A stretch of DNA of 64,000 nucleotides from Paenibacillus qinlingensis (GCF_013204845.1 NZ_JABMKY010000029.1:53766-117765); one strand, 5' to 3'; counted from the first letter of the stretch, positions 7,638 through 17,833 are shown. A program made the numbers and translations. Notes: generated by a model from the sequence alone, not told the origin.

Positions 7638-10085
7638 ATGCAAATCATTCGACATAGTGTGCAGAGGGATCGTCTGCTTGTAGAAACGACAAGCGGGAGA
7701 ATCATGCTCGTGCCGTATTCCAACAAGATCATTAGGATTCGATATACATTGGAAGCCGAATTTAGTACGCAAGAAAGTCTAATGGTAACAGGCTTGCCTG
7801 AATCGAAGATTCCCTTCACCGTAGAAGATCAGCAAAGTCATTTATTATTTTCAACGGCAGAACTGACAATCCGTATCTTAAAGAAGACAGGGGCTTTTAC
7901 TTATCTGGATGCGTCAGGAGCTGTATTGACCAAAGAGCCAGATCGTAGAGGCAAAACGCTTGTCCCCATGGATGTTACGAAATCCGTGTTTGATGAATCC
8001 GCCAATATCGAAGCTGGACAAGGAGCCGATGGCCTGCGTGTCCGAGCCGACAACGTGAGAAAAGTAATAGATCGAAAAGCATTTCATACAAAGCTTGAGT
8101 TTGAATGGATGGAAGATGAAGCTTTATACGGCTTGGGTTCGCACGAAGAAGGCATAATGAATTTGCGGGGAACACATCAATACTTATATCAACAAAATAT
8201 GAAGGCGGTTGTTCCCGTCCTTGTATCTACGCGTGGATATGGCATTGTAGTGGACAGCTATTCCATGATGACGTTTCGTGATGATGCTTTTGGTTCCTAT
8301 ATATGGACAGAAGTAGACGATGAAATGGATTATTATTTCATTCATGGTCCGGAGATGGACAGTATTGTGCATGGGATCCGTAAATTAACTGGAAAAGCGC
8401 CGATGCTGCCCAAGTGGTCGTTCGGTTATATCCAGTCCAAAGAACGTTATACGTCGCAAGAAGAATTGATAGCTGTAGTTCGGGAGTATCGTGAAAGAGG
8501 ACTGCCGCTTGATTGCATTGTGCTGGATTGGAAGTCCTGGACTGGGGAACTCTGGGGTCAGAAAACGCTCGATCCTGAGCGGTTTCCAGATCCGAAAGCT
8601 ATGGTGGAAGAGCTTCACGGGATGAATGCACGAATGATGGTATCTATTTGGCCCATTATGAATCCTCAGAGCGACAACAATAAGGAAATGAATGAAAATA
8701 ATTGCTTGCTGGGCAATCAGGCAACGTATGACGCTTTCCAGGAAAAAGGCAGACAATTGTACTGGAAGCAGGCAAACGAGGGTCTTTTTGTACATGGCAT
8801 TGATGCTTGGTGGTGTGATTGCACAGAGCCTTTCGAAGCAGATTGGCATGGATCTATCAAACCTGAACCCGAACAACGGATGCAAATTAACACAGAAGAA
8901 GCGAAGCTGTATCTGGACCAGGAGTTCATTAACGCTTATTCCTTGCTACATTCCAAAGGCATTTATGAAGGGCAACGCCAGACCACAGATAGCAAACGCG
9001 TCGTGAACCTGACCCGTTCAGCTTATGCAGGGCAGCATCGTTATGGGACGGTAACATGGTCGGGTGACATTGCGGCAAATTGGGAGACGCTGCGGAAGCA
9101 AATCCCAGCTGGATTGAATTTTTGCGCAACAGGATCGCCATATTGGACGGTAGATATCGGAGCTTTCTTTGTCCAAAACAAACCTGATCTATGGTTTTGG
9201 AATGGCGATTACGACTCAGGCATCCAGGATATGGGGTATCGGGAATTGTATGCTCGCTGGTTCCAGTACGGTTCGTTTCTTCCTATGTTTCGTTCTCATG
9301 GAACGGATACCCCCAGGGAGGTATGGCGATTTGGTGAGCCAGGTGAGCCTGTATATGATGCCATTGTTAAATTTCTCCGTCTTCGATACGAATTAATGCC
9401 ATACATCTATTCCTTATCTGCCCACGTTTATCACTATGATTATACGTTAATGCGAGCGTTATCATTTGACTTCAGGCATGATCCCAACACATCTAACATC
9501 GGGGATCAGTATATGTTTGGTCCTGCTTTCTTAGTAAATCCAGTCACTGAGCCCATGTACTACAATAGTAATTCTGACGTACTAGAAGGTGTGAAGAAAA
9601 CCAGAGATGTTTATTTGCCAGCAGGAACGGCGTGGTACGATTTCTGGACGAATCGCATCTTTGAGGGTGGGCGAATGATAGAAGCTGAAGCTCCACTTGA
9701 CCGTATACCGCTTTATGTGAAGGCTGGATCGATCGTGCCGATGGGCGGGAGTATTCAGTTTGCTGAACAATGTACGGATGATAATAGACACATTCGTGTC
9801 TACACGGGGCAGCACGGCACATTCGATTACTATGAAGACGAAGGAGACAATTATAACTATGAAAAGGGTGCTTATGCTCTTATTCGTATGGTGTGGGATG
9901 AGGAGAACCGAACGTTCATTATCAAAGAGCGGGAAGGCTCTTATCCCGGAATGAGTCAAAATCAATCATTTAACCTAACATTTTTGGGTATTAGTGATGG
10001 TGATGGTTCTCTCAAAGAGGCAGAGAAGAAAACGCAAATCCACTACACAGGAAACTACATGGAAATCACGCTCAACGACCTGTAA
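7638..10085 (+). CDS. GH31 family alpha-glycosidase (alpha-xylosidase/alpha-glucosidase)
   Basis: An 815-residue cytoplasmic enzyme without signal peptide. It has an N-terminal beta-sandwich (residues 1-240), a TIM barrel starting at WSFGYIQSKERY (about 258), the catalytic nucleophile Asp394 in DAWWCDCTEP, acid/base Asp477 in WSGDI, and C-terminal beta domains. AAGGAG seven bases upstream selects this ATG; an ATG three bases earlier and an upstream GTG are less likely. GH31 enzymes release alpha-linked xylose or glucose from non-reducing ends. As the last gene of the importer operon it should process the imported oligosaccharide. Alpha-xylosidase fits the plant-polymer context, but the sequence alone does not exclude alpha-glucosidase or a sulfoquinovosidase-like activity. 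Confidence 0.9.
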   Translation: MQIIRHSVQRDRLLVETTSGRIMLVPYSNKIIRIRYTLEAEFSTQESLMVTGLPESKIPFTVEDQQSHLLFSTAELTIRILKKTGAFTYLDASGAVLTKEPDRRGKTLVPMDVTKSVFDESANIEAGQGADGLRVRADNVRKVIDRKAFHTKLEFEWMEDEALYGLGSHEEGIMNLRGTHQYLYQQNMKAVVPVLVSTRGYGIVVDSYSMMTFRDDAFGSYIWTEVDDEMDYYFIHGPEMDSIVHGIRKLTGKAPMLPKWSFGYIQSKERYTSQEELIAVVREYRERGLPLDCIVLDWKSWTGELWGQKTLDPERFPDPKAMVEELHGMNARMMVSIWPIMNPQSDNNKEMNENNCLLGNQATYDAFQEKGRQLYWKQANEGLFVHGIDAWWCDCTEPFEADWHGSIKPEPEQRMQINTEEAKLYLDQEFINAYSLLHSKGIYEGQRQTTDSKRVVNLTRSAYAGQHRYGTVTWSGDIAANWETLRKQIPAGLNFCATGSPYWTVDIGAFFVQNKPDLWFWNGDYDSGIQDMGYRELYARWFQYGSFLPMFRSHGTDTPREVWRFGEPGEPVYDAIVKFLRLRYELMPYIYSLSAHVYHYDYTLMRALSFDFRHDPNTSNIGDQYMFGPAFLVNPVTEPMYYNSNSDVLEGVKKTRDVYLPAGTAWYDFWTNRIFEGGRMIEAEAPLDRIPLYVKAGSIVPMGGSIQFAEQCTDDNRHIRVYTGQHGTFDYYEDEGDNYNYEKGAYALIRMVWDEENRTFIIKEREGSYPGMSQNQSFNLTFLGISDGDGSLKEAEKKTQIHYTGNYMEITLNDL

Positions 10086-10104
10086 GAGGAGATAGTCAAA
10101 ACAT

Positions 10105-10144
10105 AGCTTGAGTACGTTACCCGATGGTACTTGAGCTTTTCCTT
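10105..10144 (+). terminator. Rho-independent terminator after GH31
   Basis: An 11-bp stem (AGCTTGAGTAC/GTACTTGAGCT, two G-T pairs) ends the first importer operon and is followed by TTTTCC. Confidence 0.75.
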
Positions 10145-10159
10145 CAATGTTCCTACAAA

Positions 10160-10239
10160 TTTCCTTCCGGCCGTATGATTGTCTCTGTACGAAAGAGTCG
10201 TGAAAAACTACAATGAACTCAGAAATGATATCGCTTACA
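10160..10239 (+). promoter_or_regulatory. Activator-type promoter with cre site for the giant enzyme
   Basis: In order: TTTCCTT (10160-10166), GTCTCTGTA (10181-10189), -10 element TACAAT (10209-10214) without a recognisable -35, and a perfect cre match TGATATCGCTTACA (10226-10239). The same elements with identical spacing occur at 21497-21576. The two upstream boxes, 21 bp apart, are a good candidate site for the YesN regulator at 19811. Confidence 0.65.
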
Positions 10240-10345
10240 TAACGCTGTTAAGTTCGTAATGGAAGGGGGTGATTCGAACAAAACTCCTACTGGCGTGCTA
10301 AACCAAAACCAGTTTTGAATTTTAAACCAAGGAGGTTTTAGAAAA

Positions 10346-13300
10346 GTGAGAAATAGAGCATTCATTTGGATTATGACTTTGGTAATGCTATTTTCCATGT
10401 TACCATTTTCAGGGTCGGTAGTTGCGGCTGACAGTGCAGCAAGTACAGTAAGTGCAACTATCTATGTTGCTACAAATGGGAATGATAATACAGGGGACGG
10501 AACACAAGCAAAGCCGTATAAAACGCTTGCCAAGGCAAAAACAGTAGTAAGGACTCTGCCTAAGACCGGCGGTGATATCGTCGTTCAAATTGCGGATGGA
10601 TATTATTCGCTTGATGAAACCCTCGTTTTCGACAAGGATGATTCCGGAAGTGCAAGCAGCACGATTCGCTATGAGGCGGCACCAGGTGCGAAGCCAGTAA
10701 TCAGCGCCGGTAAGATGTTGAATAAAGGCGTATGGACAGAAGCAGTTGGCCTTACCCAGACTGGCGGCTTAAAGGCGTATAAAACGACCCTTAACCGGAG
10801 CGATAAGTTACGCGCACTTTATGTAAATGATAAGGGTGCCACCATGACGAAGAGCTCAGAAATAGCTTCGGCTAACAGAACCGTCACCGGCACCCCCACA
10901 GCCAGCTTTACCGCTTCCAATAACGCTTGGGCGTGGCAGAACGGCACCAACATCCGAGCGGCTATCGTTTTCGATGCCAGCGTAGGTTTGACGAAGACAA
11001 CGAAAAACCCCCAAAACATCGAAGCTGAAAGCACGGGCGGCTCCACCGCCAGATGGGCGAGGCCTTTTATCACCTTCGCGTCGATCGAAGATGCACCGGC
11101 AGCCAGCAACAAGCCCGGCGGTGTCATGCTCCGGTTCCAGATGCCGTATGGGTTCATTTCACAGTCTTTGGGTAATAACACGCAATACAATCCTGGTAAC
11201 AATCAAGTAATCCGCAACGCTTTTGAGTTCTTCAACAAACGCGGAGATTTCTATTTCGACCAGGCAGAAAGCACGCTGTATTACATCCCGCTTGCAGGCG
11301 AAGATATTAATACTGCCGAGGTGGTTATTCCAAATCTTGAGACGGTCCTCGACATAAGAGGGATCCCTGTAGGAGATCGGTTGAACCCTATTGCGGGCTC
11401 GGATGATGGACGTGTCAAAAACATAACTTTCAACGGGCTGAAGTTCGCCCATACCGACTACAAACTGACTGAACTGACAGGCACTTATACACTTAGCGAC
11501 GGATCCGGTCCGGTAACAACCAGTTCCCGCGGCTATGCGTCCGTTCAGGGCTCTATCGTGAACAAAGTTTACTTCCCCAGCAGTATAAACTGGCATGAGA
11601 CTTTCTACCGTGGGTATGACATACCGCCAGCAGCGGTAATGATCAACGCAGCGAGGAATATCAAGGTGCTGAACGGCGAGATCGGGCTTACCGGATTTAA
11701 TGGCATCCATGTGGAAAATGATGCCAAGGATATCGAAATCTCGGGTAACTATATCGTAGATACGCTCGCTTCAGGCATTGTAATCGGACATCCGCAGCAT
11801 ATCTATGAAAACGATGTGGCGATTACGCATGAATCAAGTGTTTCGGCCTCTGGCACGCCAATAAAGAACTGGGCTGGCGTTGATAAGGAGAAATTTAAGG
11901 CGGGTACGGAAGCCGTGCCGGAAAATATTTATATTACAAATAACTTTTTGTACAGGACCTGCTACGGATTCCCTGGCGCCAACGCACTGGCATCTTTCTA
12001 CACAACGAATATGCAGGTACTGCACAACTACATTTATGACACCACTTACGGCGCCATGAGCATCGGCTGGGGTTGGGACGAGTATGATGGGTTCGGCTTT
12101 ACTGCCCAAGGTACCACCAAGACTGGCGGCCCTTACAATGGTACAAGTGAAACAAGCATTGCAAGGTCTACAGCAATATCTACGACTTCCAGGAATAATA
12201 AAATAAACTATAACCGGATAGAGCAAATTTGCACAGTAGTTAACGACTCCGGAGCCATTTACTCACTGGGCCGGCAGGGAGATCCGGGTAATTTGCCGGG
12301 CGGAGGGACATGGGACACTATCAGCACCGTCTACCCTTTGACCAACGACCCTGTCACTAACAAGAATAGTAACTGGAATTCTGACAACTGGACGAATTTC
12401 ACCGAGATGAACTATAACTTCCTAAACCCAAATCCAACTGACAAACCTACGGACTCCAACAACTGGATGAACGGGTTCCATCCCGACGAAGGCAGCACGT
12501 TCATCAAGATGATAGGCAACGTCGTGCAGGCAAAGCTTTCTTATGCTGCTGGGCAGAGCCGACTTATTGAGTTTAACAACTGGAAGCGCAAAAGCGATAT
12601 GATTATGGTCCAAGGTTACGTAGACGGGGATAACAACCAGAATGGCGCCCCTAGGACTACTTATGACAATTACAAAAGCACAAGCCGCATCTGGCCTCTT
12701 AAGGGCAACGAAATCGTTCTGAATTCGGGCCTTACCAACGAATACACGAAGATGATTCCTAGGAGCATCATTGCCGATACCGAGTTTGAGTTGGCTTCCA
12801 ACGTCATCATGGGTAAAGGTGAAAAGCTGAACCGCAGGGGTCTGCTAAAAGCTCAAGATACAGTTTGGGTCGCACCTGCGAACACGACTGTTTTTAATGA
12901 AGGCAGTACGATGACGAAAGCTGCCGGCGATGTCAATTCAATCAACGCTCCGTCTGTCGCAGGAGAATACAAATTATATATCAAATATGGAGACGGCAGA
13001 GATACGGCCACTTCTAAGTATACGGTATACGTCGACGCGAGCGGTTCAGCAACCAACGTGGAAAATGGGAAAAGTTACGATGTTTCAGCGGTAAGACCGC
13101 TTAAACTGACTTTGAGTAGTGATTACACCTATACACTTAACGGCAAGTCCGTGACCAATGGGTACGAAATCCCCACCTCAGGAAGCTGGACTTTGGTAGG
13201 CAGCACTACGACGCCTGCAATGACAATCAATTTTACCACCACAGTATCCGAAGCGAATAAATTGCTCACAGCTGACGTGTCAGTAGCCCCTGGCGGGAAA

Positions 13301-16156
13301 GTCAGGTTGGCATACGATTTGGACGACGCCACCAAACAAATATGGATTTCCTCATCAAGCGACGGGAATCTTATTGAGAGTGACAAAGAAACAATGGCCT
13401 CCGGCAGCATGATAGAATTAACAGCGCCAATTTTGCCGGGTCCATACATTATTTATGTACGGTCGAAAGAAGGCAATGTTCTCAGCCAGTCGCACGCTCG
13501 TATCGTGGTGCGTGATATGACGCCTGTCGATATTCCTAGAAATGGTCTTGACTTATGGCTTAAGGCTGATGAGGGCTTGGAAAAAGATAGCTCTGGGAAC
13601 GTGACTGGATGGACAAATATGGGAAGCGTCACGGCGAAGCTTGTCCCAGCGAATGTTCCCGGCAGCGGCGGTGATAATCTTGGAACACCAACCGGCAATC
13701 CAACGTTAAAGAACGATGGATACGACTATGTCGATTTTGCAGCGATGTCAAGACCGCTGAAAGCTGCAGGCTTTAAAAATTATAACGGCAGTACACAGAT
13801 GACGATTTACACACTAGTAAGACCAACAACCACAGCCAACAACTCTAGTGATCAAAGTGGTCTTGTTTATTTCGGATTGAACGAGGCTTATCAAACTTGG
13901 GCGGCCAACAGCGGTTGGAGCGGTATTAATCTGGGTGTAGGAACAAACCGAGTTAACGTCCGCTTTGGTAACACAGATGGTGGCGTATCGGGTGGCGGGC
14001 AACAAATTACAACAACAGCCACTGACGGTCTGGTCAGCGTTCGGGCGCAGCTAAACGGAGCCAATAGAGCCGTTTTTGTTAATAACAATGTCATCGGCAC
14101 TGGAACCAACGCTAAGGCGCTTTTAGGGAACAGCTCGGATCTGGGCGTGGGTTACACGATGGCGGCTGCAACCCCTTACCGCTTCTTGGGCAGGGTGTCG
14201 CAGATTCTCATTTACGACAGGGTGCTGACAGCTGACGAAATTACGAAAGTAGAAACATATTTTAACAATGTTAAAGCTGGCCGTGGTGGACCTGCGAACC
14301 CTATTGTCTCAGCGGTCGACAAAACCCTGCTGACCGCCTTGATTGCGGCGGCCAATAACAAGGAAGCTACCATTTATACAAGCAATTCATGGAACGTTTT
14401 TGCAAGCGCATTAAATGAGGCCAAGACTGCCGTCTCAAATAGTGGGATCGGGCAGGCAGCAGTTGATAATTCATACTACGCGTTGCGCAGTGCGATCAAA
14501 GCACTTCAATTGGTACCTATCGGAGTTTCGACTGCCGTATACGGTACACCAGTTCTCGGTGGTGCCGTTCTTGACCTACTCTGGGATAAGGCCCCCACGC
14601 TGCCGATACTTAAGCATCTGACCATGGCGAACGGTCAGACGGATGGCACCGCTAAAGTGCTATGGGACGATAGTAACCTATATGTTCTAGTGCGTGTAAA
14701 ATCTCCCGAGCTTAACAGCAGCAGCAGCAACGCGCATGAGCATGACTCGGTCGAAATCTTTGTGGATGAGACCAATAGTAAAAAAACCTCCTACGGCACA
14801 GGTATGGGACAATACCGTATTAACTATCTGAATGCGAAAAGCTTTAATCCAACCAGTATTAGTGCGGGTTTTGAATCTTTTGCCAAAGTTGTGGATGGCG
14901 GTTATTACATTGAAACGAAGATTCCCTTTAAAACCGTTGTTCCTACCGTTGATCGTGTAATTGGATTTGATTTGCAGATTAATGATGCGAAAGCAACTGG
15001 TGGTCGTCAGGACGTTATCATGTGGAACGACATGACCGGACAGTCCTATGCTAACGGTTCACAATGGGGTGTGGTTACACTTGTTGATAAGCCGCCGGTG
15101 GTTTCCGGCGCGGGTGGAGCGACTTCCATCACAACGAAAGACGGAACGTTGCAAATGTTGGCAGGAGTGCCGGCCGTATGGTCAGTAACCGCAGAAGATG
15201 GTTCCGAGACTAATGCGGCGATCATCAGCGAGACGGGATTACTGTCGGCCAAAAAGAATGGCGTTGTGAAAGTAACGGCGAAAGCTAGCGGGTCCAGTTT
15301 GAGCGGCAGCGCGCTGATCTCAATCAGCGGTCAAGAAGGCGCGTTGTTGAGCGGAGCGGCTTCCATCGTATCCGGGCAACCGTTCAAATTGAACTTTGGT
15401 TTGAACAACGTGACGTCCAACGTCTATGCGATCGATCTGACCGTTCATTACGACCCTGCGAAGGTGGAATACGTGTCAGGCATCTCTCTAGTAAACGGCT
15501 TCTCGATTGTGCTTGATCATGAAGGCACTTCGGGCGGCGGTGAGGCCAACATTCGATTCCTTGCCGCAAGTGTGGGCCAGGCGATTTCCAATACGGATAA
15601 TCTGTTGGAACTGAGCTTCAAGGCGAAAGACGTCGGTGCGACTGTTGAGCTTAACGCCATTACAGTCGATCATGTCATCATCTCGGACGGCGTTACCGAA
15701 ACGCAGGTAAGCTCGGCCAGCCATAACGTGAAGATTGAGGTTATCGGTAAGTCGACTCTGATCGCGGCAATTGCCGTGGCCAACAGCCGCTTGACCGGCG
15801 CGATAGAAGGTTCGCTCCTTGGACAATATGCGCCAGGTTCCATAGCGCTGCTGCAAGCAAAGCTTGCTGCGGCCAACGTCGCGCTGGCCGATCCAGCCAG
15901 CTCCCAGGCAGTAATTGAAGAAGCGAGAACGCAATTGGAAGCAGCGACGTCCGTATTCAACGGATCGTTAAAAACGTTGTCTGGATCAAGCGTATTGACT
16001 ATCGGGGATTTGGCGGTCATTGGAAGACACTACGGGCAAAGCAACGCGGACATCAATTGGACGTTGTACAAGGCGCTAGGTATTACTACGCCGCGTCCAA
16101 TTGGGATACAGGATCTGGCGGCGGTCGCTTACCGCATTCTAGGAATCTCGCAGTAA
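10346..16156 (+). CDS. Giant secreted beta-helix glycosidase (GH141-like) with LamG, CBM9, cohesin and dockerin-like modules
   Basis: A 1936-residue exported protein; signal peptide 1-28 ends in VVA-AD. GTG start behind AAGGAGG. Modules in order: right-handed parallel beta-helix (about 35-830), whose opening (YVATNGND...KPYKTLAKAK, DSG, GAKPVISAGK) resembles GH141/GH120-type polysaccharide hydrolases; Ig-like region (835-1050); LamG/concanavalin-like domain from LDLWLKADEG (1063-1311); FIVAR-type helices (1321-1388); CBM9 (1391-1581) with DSVEIFVDE; BIG2-like domain (1590-1660); cohesin (1665-1800); a second helical FIVAR-like segment (1801-1876); dockerin-like duplicate IGDLAVIGRHYG / GIQDLAAVAYRIL (1880-1936). 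The dockerin has lost the Asp/Asn calcium ligands in both loops. It probably attacks a plant polysaccharide outside the cell. The exact substrate cannot be read from sequence. The next gene encodes a cohesin-SLH anchor. Confidence 0.85.
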   Translation: MRNRAFIWIMTLVMLFSMLPFSGSVVAADSAASTVSATIYVATNGNDNTGDGTQAKPYKTLAKAKTVVRTLPKTGGDIVVQIADGYYSLDETLVFDKDDSGSASSTIRYEAAPGAKPVISAGKMLNKGVWTEAVGLTQTGGLKAYKTTLNRSDKLRALYVNDKGATMTKSSEIASANRTVTGTPTASFTASNNAWAWQNGTNIRAAIVFDASVGLTKTTKNPQNIEAESTGGSTARWARPFITFASIEDAPAASNKPGGVMLRFQMPYGFISQSLGNNTQYNPGNNQVIRNAFEFFNKRGDFYFDQAESTLYYIPLAGEDINTAEVVIPNLETVLDIRGIPVGDRLNPIAGSDDGRVKNITFNGLKFAHTDYKLTELTGTYTLSDGSGPVTTSSRGYASVQGSIVNKVYFPSSINWHETFYRGYDIPPAAVMINAARNIKVLNGEIGLTGFNGIHVENDAKDIEISGNYIVDTLASGIVIGHPQHIYENDVAITHESSVSASGTPIKNWAGVDKEKFKAGTEAVPENIYITNNFLYRTCYGFPGANALASFYTTNMQVLHNYIYDTTYGAMSIGWGWDEYDGFGFTAQGTTKTGGPYNGTSETSIARSTAISTTSRNNKINYNRIEQICTVVNDSGAIYSLGRQGDPGNLPGGGTWDTISTVYPLTNDPVTNKNSNWNSDNWTNFTEMNYNFLNPNPTDKPTDSNNWMNGFHPDEGSTFIKMIGNVVQAKLSYAAGQSRLIEFNNWKRKSDMIMVQGYVDGDNNQNGAPRTTYDNYKSTSRIWPLKGNEIVLNSGLTNEYTKMIPRSIIADTEFELASNVIMGKGEKLNRRGLLKAQDTVWVAPANTTVFNEGSTMTKAAGDVNSINAPSVAGEYKLYIKYGDGRDTATSKYTVYVDASGSATNVENGKSYDVSAVRPLKLTLSSDYTYTLNGKSVTNGYEIPTSGSWTLVGSTTTPAMTINFTTTVSEANKLLTADVSVAPGGKVRLAYDLDDATKQIWISSSSDGNLIESDKETMASGSMIELTAPILPGPYIIYVRSKEGNVLSQSHARIVVRDMTPVDIPRNGLDLWLKADEGLEKDSSGNVTGWTNMGSVTAKLVPANVPGSGGDNLGTPTGNPTLKNDGYDYVDFAAMSRPLKAAGFKNYNGSTQMTIYTLVRPTTTANNSSDQSGLVYFGLNEAYQTWAANSGWSGINLGVGTNRVNVRFGNTDGGVSGGGQQITTTATDGLVSVRAQLNGANRAVFVNNNVIGTGTNAKALLGNSSDLGVGYTMAAATPYRFLGRVSQILIYDRVLTADEITKVETYFNNVKAGRGGPANPIVSAVDKTLLTALIAAANNKEATIYTSNSWNVFASALNEAKTAVSNSGIGQAAVDNSYYALRSAIKALQLVPIGVSTAVYGTPVLGGAVLDLLWDKAPTLPILKHLTMANGQTDGTAKVLWDDSNLYVLVRVKSPELNSSSSNAHEHDSVEIFVDETNSKKTSYGTGMGQYRINYLNAKSFNPTSISAGFESFAKVVDGGYYIETKIPFKTVVPTVDRVIGFDLQINDAKATGGRQDVIMWNDMTGQSYANGSQWGVVTLVDKPPVVSGAGGATSITTKDGTLQMLAGVPAVWSVTAEDGSETNAAIISETGLLSAKKNGVVKVTAKASGSSLSGSALISISGQEGALLSGAASIVSGQPFKLNFGLNNVTSNVYAIDLTVHYDPAKVEYVSGISLVNGFSIVLDHEGTSGGGEANIRFLAASVGQAISNTDNLLELSFKAKDVGATVELNAITVDHVIISDGVTETQVSSASHNVKIEVIGKSTLIAAIAVANSRLTGAIEGSLLGQYAPGSIALLQAKLAAANVALADPASSQAVIEEARTQLEAATSVFNGSLKTLSGSSVLTIGDLAVIGRHYGQSNADINWTLYKALGITTPRPIGIQDLAAVAYRILGISQ

Positions 16157-16251
16157 TCGAACAGGGTCCATCATGTAACGATAGGTTAAACGGTCGGGAG
16201 GAGGCGATTTCGTGTCTTCCTCCCCCATCTATTTGGAGAGGAAGTTGACGA

Positions 16252-17820
16252 ATGAGACAAACTAAGAGGGTGACAGCGCCGTTGCCTAATTTTCACCGAT
16301 CGTTTTACGCTCACTACGCCGTGCTGAGAAAGATTCGACTCGTCTGCTTACGTCTTTTGCTGGCCGGCTCGTTTCTGTTAAGCGTGTTTTCCTTGGCGAC
16401 TGTGGTCGCTTACGCCGCTCCGACGTACACGCTTTCGGTTTCGAACAATCAGCCGATCACCGGCCGTGAAGTCAGAGTTCAGGTGATCGGTCAGGGGCTA
16501 ACCGATGTGTATGCGACAGAGCTGCAAGCGACGTTCAACACCGATCATTTGCGATTCATAAGCGCATCCAGCGCCCGATTCGGTTACGCCGTTACGCCTG
16601 CCGTAAACGGCAATCAAATTGCATTGGCGTTTACGAAAGTCGGACCGATATCCGGTGAGACCGGGAATGTCGTACTGGCGGAAATGGTTTTTGAGGCGAC
16701 GGCATTGGGAAGCGGAACGGTCGAGCTGAAAAAGATAAAAACCGTGGACAGTACAATGAACGTTGTTGATTTCGACACGAACGCGATGGCTAGCTTTAGT
16801 GTGGTCGCGCCGTCGAACAATTCAGGCCAGGGCAATTCGGGGCCGACTTCCTCTGTCTCGACGCCTGAACCGGAAGGTGCGGTTAAGATACCAAAAGACA
16901 CAGGCGGCAAGGCAGAGAATAAGGGGGCGGCCGTTAACTTGCCGGCAGGAGCAATAGGAAGTGATATTTATGTGATCATTAAAAAGTTAAGCGACACCTC
17001 ACAGCTGAAGCCCGATCCGAATTTGAAGCTGGCTGGAGATGTGTATGAGATTATCAAGGATGTAGCAGGACCGTTCCACAAACCAGTCACGATCACCCTT
17101 CCGTTCAACACCAGCTTGTTGGATGATGAGCATGAGGTGGCCCTGTACTGGTACAATGAAGAAACCGGCAAATGGATTAAATTGGACGATATTAAGATTG
17201 ATTTGGTAAAAGGCACCGTTTCCGGCAGTGTGATGCACTTCACCAAGTTTGCTGTATTGGCGTCAGCAAAGCCAGCATCGGTCAAACCTCTGTCCTTGAC
17301 TGATATTAAAGGACACTGGGCTGAAGCAGGTATCCAAAAACTCGTAAAAGCAGGCGTGATCGACGGCTACCAAGACGGCACATTCCAGCCTGATTCAACC
17401 GTAACAAGATCCGAGTTCGTATCCATGATCGTTAGAATGTTCCACTTGACGGCAACAGGTGGAACTACATTCTCCGATACCGGCAGCCACTGGGCAAAGG
17501 ATGCAATTGCAATCGCATCCGCAAGGGGAATTGTAGACGGTTATGAGGACGGAGCATTCGGCCCGGACGACAACATTACCCGGGAACAAATGGCCGTAAT
17601 CCTTGCACGTGCTGCACAGTTGGCATCTGCCAACAGCGTCTTGGACTATAAGGATAGTGGAGACGTTTCCGCCTGGGCACAAGGGCCGCTTGCGGCTTTG
17701 ACTGCTAAGGGTGTGCTCAACGGCTACGAAGACGGTACGCTGAAGCCGAAGGCTTTCAGCACCCGTGCTGAAGCGGTTGTTAGTATGATTCGGATTTTGG
17801 ATGCTCAACAGGCACAATAA
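16252..17820 (+). CDS. Cohesin-SLH cell-surface anchor protein
   Basis: A 522-residue exported protein with an unusually long N-terminal signal: basic start, then a hydrophobic stretch at about 35-58 ending AYA-AP. Residues 60-185 form a cohesin-type beta-sandwich (APTYTLSVSNNQPITG...). A Ser/Asn linker leads to a ZU5-like/autoproteolysis-like beta domain (about 211-340), then three SLH repeats (345-520) with DIKGHWAEAGI, FSDTGSHWAKDAI and YKDSGDVSAWAQ. SLH repeats attach it to the wall; the cohesin could hold a dockerin partner. It lies 95 bases after the giant enzyme and probably shares its transcript, since no terminator separates them. Its last 939 bases are duplicated in the xylanase at 36348-40556. 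The start follows GAGAGGAAG. Confidence 0.88.
   Translation: MRQTKRVTAPLPNFHRSFYAHYAVLRKIRLVCLRLLLAGSFLLSVFSLATVVAYAAPTYTLSVSNNQPITGREVRVQVIGQGLTDVYATELQATFNTDHLRFISASSARFGYAVTPAVNGNQIALAFTKVGPISGETGNVVLAEMVFEATALGSGTVELKKIKTVDSTMNVVDFDTNAMASFSVVAPSNNSGQGNSGPTSSVSTPEPEGAVKIPKDTGGKAENKGAAVNLPAGAIGSDIYVIIKKLSDTSQLKPDPNLKLAGDVYEIIKDVAGPFHKPVTITLPFNTSLLDDEHEVALYWYNEETGKWIKLDDIKIDLVKGTVSGSVMHFTKFAVLASAKPASVKPLSLTDIKGHWAEAGIQKLVKAGVIDGYQDGTFQPDSTVTRSEFVSMIVRMFHLTATGGTTFSDTGSHWAKDAIAIASARGIVDGYEDGAFGPDDNITREQMAVILARAAQLASANSVLDYKDSGDVSAWAQGPLAALTAKGVLNGYEDGTLKPKAFSTRAEAVVSMIRILDAQQAQ
16882..17820 (+). repeat. 939-bp duplicated ZU5-like/SLH cassette, copy 1
   Basis: This segment matches 39618-40556 from GTTAAG to the stop codon with exactly the same length, so no net insertion or deletion has occurred. 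By eye about 46 of 312 encoded residues differ, mostly in the first and second SLH repeats, while long DNA tracts are identical. It marks module shuffling or gene conversion between two surface proteins. Confidence 0.85.
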
Positions 17821-17833
17821 CGCTCGCGTTAAT

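Noticed and set aside
8692..9006. Alternative-frame protein within the GH31 gene
   Set aside because: It lies across the catalytic motifs of GH31, which are intact in the main frame.
10819..15934. Several long antisense open frames inside the giant enzyme gene
   Set aside because: They lack ribosome binding sites and recognisable domains, and mirror the codon bias of the sense gene.
15985..16156. Frameshift as the cause of the degenerate dockerin loops
   Set aside because: The helices on both sides stay in one frame and the other frames show no DxNxDG motif.
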